From Apteryx mantelli (taxonomy: Eukaryota > Chordata > Aves > Apterygiformes > Apterygidae), in assembly GCF_036417845.1 (NCBI RefSeq), contig NC_090017.1, positions 186,001-250,000 on the forward strand: DNA of 64,000 nt. The letters are read 5' to 3'. Each line of letters begins with the position of its first letter. The first letter of the stretch is position 1. Shown here piece after piece: positions 10,676-18,300 of this stretch. The position numbers were made by a program, and so were the translations under genes. The notes under the pieces were generated by a model. It did no database searches. It saw only the letters and a program-made list of their open reading frames with translations, and was not told the DNA's origin.

Positions 10676-10679
10676 CCCG

Positions 10680-11030
10680 CTGCGCCGCCGCCGCCGCGCT
10701 TCACGGCACCGGCGGCAACGGGGCCCGGCGGGCGACGCGGCCGTCAAGAGCAGCTTTCGCGACGCTTTGCGGCAGGAGGGAACGGCGGCGCCGCGCTCGG
10801 CGGCGCCGCGGCCGCCCTCCTGCCGCCGGGCGCGGAAGCTCCCCGACGTTTCGCGACACGCCGCCAGGCAGGAACGCCTTCACTTTACGACAGCGTGGCA
10901 GCTGGCTTGGTAGGGCGGGCTTTTGATTTACGGCGGTGTCGCGCCGCCGCCACGCTCCTTGACGGCAGAGTGGCGCGCGGGGCCGCCAGTCCGCGCAACG
11001 GTTGCCATGGGCACGGGGCCCGGCCTGGCA
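10680..11030. promoter_or_regulatory. CpG-island promoter region of NEURL4
   Basis: A dense CpG, non-repetitive block directly upstream of the NEURL4 start codon, shared head-to-head with ACAP1. No TATA box is visible, which fits a CpG-island promoter. The boundary is approximate. Confidence 0.55.
11001..11014. promoter_or_regulatory. Possible RFX X-box
   Basis: GTTGCCATGGGCAC resembles the RFX X-box (GTTGCCATGGCAAC) and lies about 330 bp upstream of the NEURL4 ATG. RFX factors drive cilia and centrosome genes, and NEURL4 is centrosomal. Motif match only. Confidence 0.35.
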
Positions 11031-11034
11031 ACTG

Positions 11035-11345
11035 CCGAAAACAATAGCTTAATTAACCAGCGCTAATTAGTGCGGGCCAACCGCGGGGGTTGGCAGGCCC
11101 CGTGCTGGCGAGCGAGACGCGGGGCGGCTAATTAGTGCTGAGAGCTGCCAGGAGCAACCCCGAGCGCGTTTATTAGCTGATAACGCTAATTAAGAGTTAA
11201 TTAACAGGTAATTAATGATTAATGAAAGCTTAATTACGCAGCGTTTAGGAGCACAGCCGAGCCCAAGCGCTGGGCAGGGCCTCGCGGGTGACGCTTCTCC
11301 CGGGGTCCCTCATTAGCGTGGCCGTAATTATGCTAATGAGGCCCC
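11035..11345. promoter_or_regulatory. Cluster of TAATTA/ATTA homeodomain-type sites
   Basis: About a dozen ATTA/TAAT cores in 300 bp (cttaattaacc, gctaattagtg, ggctaattagtg, gctaattaagagttaattaa, gtaattaatgattaatg, gcttaattacg, cgtaattatgctaatgagg) in otherwise GC-rich, non-repetitive DNA between the divergent NEURL4 and ACAP1 starts. Confidence 0.5.
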
Positions 11346-11459
11346 GCCCCCCCGGGCCGCGGCCACCAGGTGGCGCCGGCGGCCGCGCCCGGACGCCTGG
11401 GCCCCCCCCGGGGGCAGGGGCCCGGACACCTGGGACCCCCCTGAACCCCCCCCCCGGTC

Positions 11460-12055
11460 CCGGTGTCCCCGTCCCCATCCCAGTATCCCCAATCTCAGTA
11501 TCCCCATCCCTGTCCCCATCCTAGTGTCCCCATCCCAGTCCCTGTCCCCATCCCCATCCCAGTGTCCCTATCCCTGTCCCCATCCCGAAGTCCCTGTCCC
11601 CATCCCAATGTCCCTGTCCCGGTCCTCGTCCCCATCCCAGTGTCCCTATCCCTGTCCCTGTCCCCATCACGGTGTCCCCATCCCTGTCCCCATCCGTGTC
11701 CCATCCTGGTGTCCCTGTCCCCATCCTAGTGTCCCTATCCCTGTCCCCATCCTGGTCTCCCCATCCCTGTCCCCATCCCCATCCCCATCCTAGTGTCCCC
11801 GTCCCCATCCCGGTTCCCATCCCTCTTCCTCTCCCCAACCCCGTGTCCCTGTCCCCGTCCCCACCTCGGTGTCTCCATCCCCGTCTGTGCCCCAGTGTCC
11901 CCATCCCCGTCCCCATCCCGTTGTCCCTGTCCCCATCTCGGTGTCTCCATCCCCATCCCGGTGTCCCCATCCCTGTCCCCATCCCCGTCCCCGTCCCGAT
12001 GTCCCCCCATCCCAGTGTCCCCGTCCCTGTCCCCGTCCCCGTGTCCCCCCCCGTC
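11460..12055. repeat. Short tandem repeat upstream of ACAP1
   Basis: (tccccatccc/tccctgtcccc)n of 6-18-bp periodicity, ending about 200 bp before the ACAP1 start codon. Confidence 0.85.
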
Positions 12056-12252
12056 CCGCCCCGGGGCGGAGCCGCCGCCTCGTGCTGCCCCGTCGCCGCC
12101 TGCCGCCACCCGGCACCGCCGCCGCCCGCCGCCCTCTGACCCCCCCGGGGACCTCGGGGACCCCCCTGGGGCCCCCCCTGACCCCCCCCGGGGACCCCCC
12201 CGACCCCCCCGGGGACTTTGGCGACCCCCGGGCCCCCCCCCCGGCACCCGGG

Positions 12253-12305
12253 ATGACGGTGAAGCTGGACTTCGAGGAGTGTCTCAAGGACTCGCCCTGG
12301 TTCAG
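12253..12305 (+). CDS. ACAP1: ACAP1 exon 1 (coding part)
   Basis: Reads MTVKLDFEECLKDSPWF then a split Arg codon, donor TTCAG|gtacc. The first 15 residues are identical to the mammalian start as I recall it (MTVKLDFEECLKDSP), which fixes the initiator. Confidence 0.96.
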
Positions 12306-15300
12306 GTACCGGCCCCCCCGGGACCCCCCCGGGGCCCCCTGACACCCCCGGGACCCCCCGACACTCCTGGGACCCCCCTGGGACCCCCAGCACCCCCCCC
12401 GGAGCCCCCCATCACCCCCGGGACCCCCCCTGACCCCCCCCCGGGGCCCCCATCACCTCTGGGACCCCCCAGGGCCCCCCATCACCTCTGGGACCCCCCC
12501 GGGATCCCTGGGACCCCCCCCCGCAGCGGGACCCCCCCCCCCGTTACCCCTCCCGGGACCCCCTGGGATCGGACCCCCCCATCCTGAGCATCCCCCTGGA
12601 CTGGGCCCCCCCCCCGGGGCCCCCCAAACTTCCCCAGACCCCCTGGGACCTTTAGAAGCCCCCCGACCCCCCCAGTACCCCCAAACACCCCCTGTCCCCC
12701 CCCAGGACCTCCAGGACCCCCCTCAAAACCCCCCCAGGAGCAGCAGGGTCCCCCCAAAGCCCCCCAGAGCCCCCCCCAAACTGCCTCGAATCCCCAAGCG
12801 ACCCCCCAGGCCCCCCCCAACCCCCCTGGACCCTCCTTGGGGCCCCCAACTCCCCACCCCCAACCTCCCCGGACCCCCCTCAGCCCCCCCAGACCCCCCC
12901 AAACCCCAGGGCAGGTCGAGGGGGGGGATGGGGGCCCCCCCCCTTGTGCAGGACCCCCCCCTGCCCGGGGCGGAAGCGGTTCCCTGGGCTTTGCACGCGC
13001 CGGTGAGCCGGGGAGGGGCCGGAAGCGGCGGGGGGGGGGGGGGGCTCGCACACGCGTGTGCGGCTCCGGGGGACGCGCAGGTTCACACGGGTCGCACACG
13101 CGTGTGCGGCCACCGGGCACACGCAACTTTGCACGGCCTCGCACCCACGTGCGTGTCCCCAGAGGGGGCGGGGCTTGCACGAGGGGGCGGGGCTTGCACG
13201 AGGGGGCGGGGCTCAGAGGCTCTGGTCTCACACGAGGGTCCGCGTCTCGCACGAGGGCCAGGGCGGCGGCGGCCATGTCGCTGCGGGCGGGCCCCCGGCG
13301 GCGGTTTCGGGGCCCCCCCCCGCCCGCCCCCGTGATGTCACGGCGTTGCCACGGCGACGGCGCCCACAGGATGCAGCGCCGGAAGCGCGCCGGCGACCGC
13401 AGGCCTTGGCCGGGGCCCGACCCCCACCCCGAAAACACCTGGGACCCCAAAAACACCTGGGCGCCCCAAAAACGCCGAGGGGGGAGGCCTGGAAACCGCC
13501 ACTTGGACCCCCAAAAAATCCTGGGGACCCTGAAACCGCCCCCTGGGGGCCCACAAACTGCCGTCAGGCCCCTGAAACCACCCCTGGGGGCCTGGAAACT
13601 GCCCCTGGGGACCCCGAAAACATCCTAGGGGCCCCAAAACTGCCCCTGGGGGCCTGGAAACTGCCACCCGGACCTCATAAACATCCTGGGAGTCCTGAAA
13701 CCACCCCTGGGGGGCCTAGAAACTGCCCCTGGGGACCCCAAAAACCACCTGGGGACCTTGAAACCGCCCCTGGGGGCCCAAAAACTGTCATTGGGGGCCC
13801 TGAAAACATCCTGGGGACCCTAAAACCACCCCTGGGGACCCTGAAACTGTCCCCGAGACCCTGAAAACATCCTGGGGACCTGAAAACTGCCACTGGGACC
13901 CTGAAAAAGTTCTGGGGACTTTGAAACTGTCACCAGGACCCTGAAAACACCCTGGGGACCCCCAAAAGTCCAGGGACCCCAAACCTCTCCCATCCCTCTG
14001 CACCCCCAGATGCACCCGTGACCCCCCAAATCCCCCCGTGACCCCCCAAATCCCCCCCGTGACCCCCCAAACCCCCCTGTGCCCCCAGGGCTGCCATCGA
14101 GGAGGCTGAGGCCGAGATTGCCGAGTTCGAGACCCGCCTGGAGAAGGTGGGTGCGGGGGACCCAGGCGTCCGGGGCCGGGGGGGGGGCACCCAAGGGGTT
14201 CAGGGGGGACCCAGGCATCTGGGTGGGGGGAATTGGGGGATCCCGGGGTGGTCCCAGGGTCTGGGGGGGGCCCTGAATGCTGGGGAGTCCAGGGGGGTTT
14301 AGGGATCCCCAAAGGATCTGGGGGGGGGGGGTCACAGAGGGTCCCCTGGGTGCTGGGGGCATCCCAGAAATTTAGGGGGGTCCCTGGGGTGCTGGGGGGG
14401 GTCTGTGGGCTTTGGGGACCCCCAAGGGATCTGGGGGGACCAGAGGGGATCACTGGGGTGCTGGGAGTTTCCCAGGGCTCTGGGGATTCCAGGGGGATCT
14501 GGAGGGATCCGGGGAGATCCCAGGGGTTTGGGGGTCCCCAGGGCATCCAGGGGGATTGGGGGAGGCCCTTGGGTGCTGGGGGGTTTCCCAGAGGTTTGGG
14601 GATCCTGAGGGGGTCCAGGGGGATCTGGAGGGATCCATGGGGTTCAGGAGGAATCAAGCAGGCCCGGGTGGTCCCCGGGGTGCTGGGGCGGTTCCTGGGG
14701 ATTAGGGAATTTAGGGGGATCCAGAGGGATCTGGGGAGGATTGGGGGGGCCCGGTGGTCCTCAGGGTGCTGGGGGGTTTCCCAGGGGTTTGGGGATCCTG
14801 GGAGGATCTGGAGGGATCTGGGGGATCCCAGGCCGGGGTCACCGGATGCTGACACCCCCCCCCAGGTGCTGAAGCTCTGCTCGGCCATGCTGGACGCGGG
14901 GCGGCACTTCGAGGGGACGAGCCGGGCCCTGGCAGCGGGGCTGCGCGACCTGGGGGGGCCGGCGCGGGGCGACCCCCTGGTGCGGGTGAGCCCCCAAAAA
15001 AACGGGGACACGGGGGGGCCGGTGTGGGGCAACCCCCTGGTGCGGGTGAGCCCCCAAAAATGGGAACATGGGGGGGTGGGTGCGGGGCGACCCCCTGGTG
15101 CAGGTGAGCCCCGAAACGGGGGGTCTCGGGGGTGGATTTGGGGGGCCGAGGGTGGGGCCGGGGGGATGCAGGGGGGATTTGGGGGTGCAGGGGGATTGGA
15201 GGGCTTTGGGGGAGGGATTGGGGGGATTTGGGGGGCTCTGGGGGGATTTGGGGCGTTCTGGGGGAAGGATTTGGAGTATTTGGGGGGCTTTGGGGGAGAA

Positions 15301-18300
15301 TTTGGGGGGATCTGGGGGGCTTTGGGGGTGTAGGGGTGTTTGGGGGGCTCGGGATATTTGGGGGGCTCTGGGGGAGAATTGAGGGGCTCCAGGGGGTGCA
15401 GGGGGATTTGGGGGGCCCTTGGCAGTCCCAGGAGGCTCTCGGGGGGCTCCCCACCCCTCTGAGCCCCCCTTGGGGTCCCCCCATTCCCCCTGACCCCCCC
15501 TCCGCTGTTCCCCCCCCCCCAGGAAACGCTGGAGAAATTCTCTGATTCCTTCGACCAGATGACGGGCAGCCACGAGGTGAGCAGGCCACACCCCCTTTCC
15601 CCAAGCCCCTCCCCTTTTTCCCAGGCCCCACCCCCTTCCCAAGCCCCACCCCTTCCCAAGCCTCTCCCCCTTTCAGCCCACCCCTCTGCCCAGTCCCGCC
15701 CCTCCCTGCCAAGCCCCGCCTCCCTCACCTGTGTCCTGCCCCCCTGCTCAGTCAAGCCCCGCCTCCCATTTGGCCACACCCCCTTTCAGCCTGGTCCCTC
15801 CCCCAAGGGGAATTCCCCCCACACACACACACCTTGGAGACCCTGTGTCACCCCACTGGGGGCCTGACCCCCATCTGGGATCCCCCCACATCCCCAGGGA
15901 TCCCCCATGTCCCCCCCTCCATGTCCCCTGGGATCCCCCTCACCCGTCTCCCCCCATGTCACCCCTGGGACCCCCCCAAGTCCCCCCCAAGTCCCCCCCA
16001 TGTCCCCCATGTCCCCTTGTGTCCCCCCGGGTCCCCCCTCACCTGGGTCCCCACATCCCCCCCCACGTCCCCCCATGTCCCCTGGGTCCCCCCGTGTCCC
16101 CCCTCACCGGGTCCCCGCGGGCACCCAGGAGCTCCTGGACAGCACCCAGCAGTCCCTACGCCGCCACGTCCACACCCTGCTCAAGGAGTGAGTCCCGGAC
16201 GGGGTCCCTCGGGTGCCACGGGGGATCCTATGGGTGCTGGGGGGTCCCATGGGGGCCATGGGGGTCCTAGGGGTGCCGTGGAGGTCCTACGGGTGCTGGT
16301 GAATTTAGGGATGCAATAAGGAACCTACGGGTGCTGCAGGGTTCCTGAGGGTCCTATGGGTGCTGGGAGGTCTTAGGGATGCCATGAGGAACCTAAGGGT
16401 GCTAGGGGTTCCTAAGGGTGCCATGGGTGTCCTATGGGTGCTGGGAGGTTTTGGGGATGCCATGGGTGTCCTATGGGTGCTGGGAGGTCTTCGGGATGCC
16501 ATGAGGAACCTAGGGGTGCCATGAGAGTCCTATGGGTGCTGGGAGGTCTTCGGGATGCCACAAGGAACCTATGGGTGCCGGGGGGGTCCTATGGGTGCTG
16601 GGAGGTTTTGGGGATGCCATGAGGAACCTAGGGGTGCCATGAGGGTCCCATGGGTGCTGGGAGGTCTTCGGGATGCCACAAGGAGCCGACGGGTCCTCCG
16701 CGCATCCCACGGGTGCTGGGGCCTCCAGCGGGTGCCAGGGGACGCGTGGGGAGGCTCTCGGGGGGGAGGGAGCGGGGGGCCGCGGGTGCCGCGGGGGGGT
16801 CCCACGGGTGCCGGGCGCCGGCAGGGCGGCGCGGGGGCTGCGGGAGGCGCGCCGGGAGCAGGCGCGGGCGGCGGAGGCGCTGGCGGGGGCCCTGCAGCAC
16901 CACGCCGAGGTGCCGCGCCGCCGACCCCACGAGGCCCAGGAGGCCGCCGCCGCCCTGGGGGCAGCCCGGGGCCAGGCCCGGGCCCGCGCCCTCGACTACG
17001 TCCTCCAGGTGGGCGGGGCCTAGCGGTGGGCGGGGCCTCCGGGGAGGCGGGGCTCGGAGGGGGCAGGGCTGCAGGGGAAGGGAGGGGGCTGCAGGGAGCA
17101 GGGCCTGGAGGGGGGTGGGGCTTAGAGGGGTGGGGCTTAGAATGGGTGGGGCTTAGAAGGGTGGGGCCTATGGGTGGGGCTTGGAGGGGCGGGGCTTTGA
17201 ATGGGTGGGGCATGTAGGGGGTGGAGCCTGCAGGGCATGAGGTGGAGGCGTAGCAGGGTGTGCAGGGAGCAGGGCCTGGAGGGAGGGCGGGGCTCCAAAG
17301 GGGTGTGGCTCCAAGGGGGTGGAGCCTCAGGGTAGGGGCTCCAGGGGGCGGGGCCTCAAGGGGCAGGGCAGTGTCTGCAGGAGGAAGGGCTGGAGGGAGG
17401 GCAGGGCTCCAGGGGGGTGGGGCTTTGATGGGTGGGGCTTCAAGGGGTGGGGCCTCTGCATGGGGTTTTGGGGGGTGGGGCTTTGAGGGGACCTGGCAGG
17501 TGGGTGGGGGCTGGAGGGGGTGGGGCCTAAGTGGGTGGAGTCTGCTAGGGTAGGGCTGAAGTGGGTGGGGCTTCATGGGGGCGGGGCTGCAGGGCATGAA
17601 TGGGGCAGGGTGCTACCCTGGAGGGTAGGCGGGGCTTCATGGGGTGGGGCTCTGGTGGGGTGGGGCCTGGTGGGGTGGGACCTGGAGGGGGTGTGCACCA
17701 AGGGGGCGGGCTTAAAGGGGGCGGGGCTCCAAAGGGAGCAGGTCTTAAAGGGGCAGAGCCCCGCAGGGTCGCTCGCAGGGGCAGCAGGGCCATATAGGGG
17801 GCTGGGGAAGTGCTTCAAGGGGAGGAGTCTGGTGAGGGCGTGGCCAGGCCATGATGGGCGGGGCATGGGGAAGGGGCGTGGCCTGACCCGCTCCTCAACC
17901 CCATGCCTCCCCCCCCCCAGATTAATGTGATGCAATCGAAGAAGAAATCCGAAATCCTCCAGTTCGTGAGTGCCTCCGGGGGGACCCTGGGGGGACCTCG
18001 GGGATTTGGGGGGGCCTTGGGGGGGATGAGGGGACCCTGGGGGGACCTCGGGGATTTGGGGGGCTCTGGGGGGGATGAGGGGACCCTGCGGGGCCCTGGG
18101 AATCTGGGGGGGTGTCTCTGGGGGGCCATGGAGATTTGAGGGGGGTTCCTGGGGGGCAGGAGGATTAGGGGTGGTTAGGGGATACCTGGGGGGTCTGGGA
18201 GTTATTTGGGGGGACCGTTGGGAATTGGGGGTCAAGGGGGGAGCCTGTGGAATTAGGGGTGTCTGGGGGAGGGTCTCTGTGGAGCCATGAGGACTTGGGG

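Noticed and set aside
10676-10747. Upstream in-frame ATG for NEURL4 ([11 protein letters not shown])
   Set aside because: The Arg-rich extension has no counterpart in mammalian NEURL4, which starts MAA plus a Gly-rich stretch like the 10675 start; kept only as an alternative.
13274-13370. Possible start of a separate gene (MSLRAGPRRRFRG) in ACAP1 intron 1
   Set aside because: Short, Arg/Pro-rich as expected from CpG-island composition; no homology recognised and no donor followed by a sensible exon.
13788-15779. Pro-rich minus-strand frame of about 660 codons opposite ACAP1 exons 2-4
   Set aside because: Shadow of C/G-rich introns; the plus strand carries well-conserved ACAP1 exons with splice sites.
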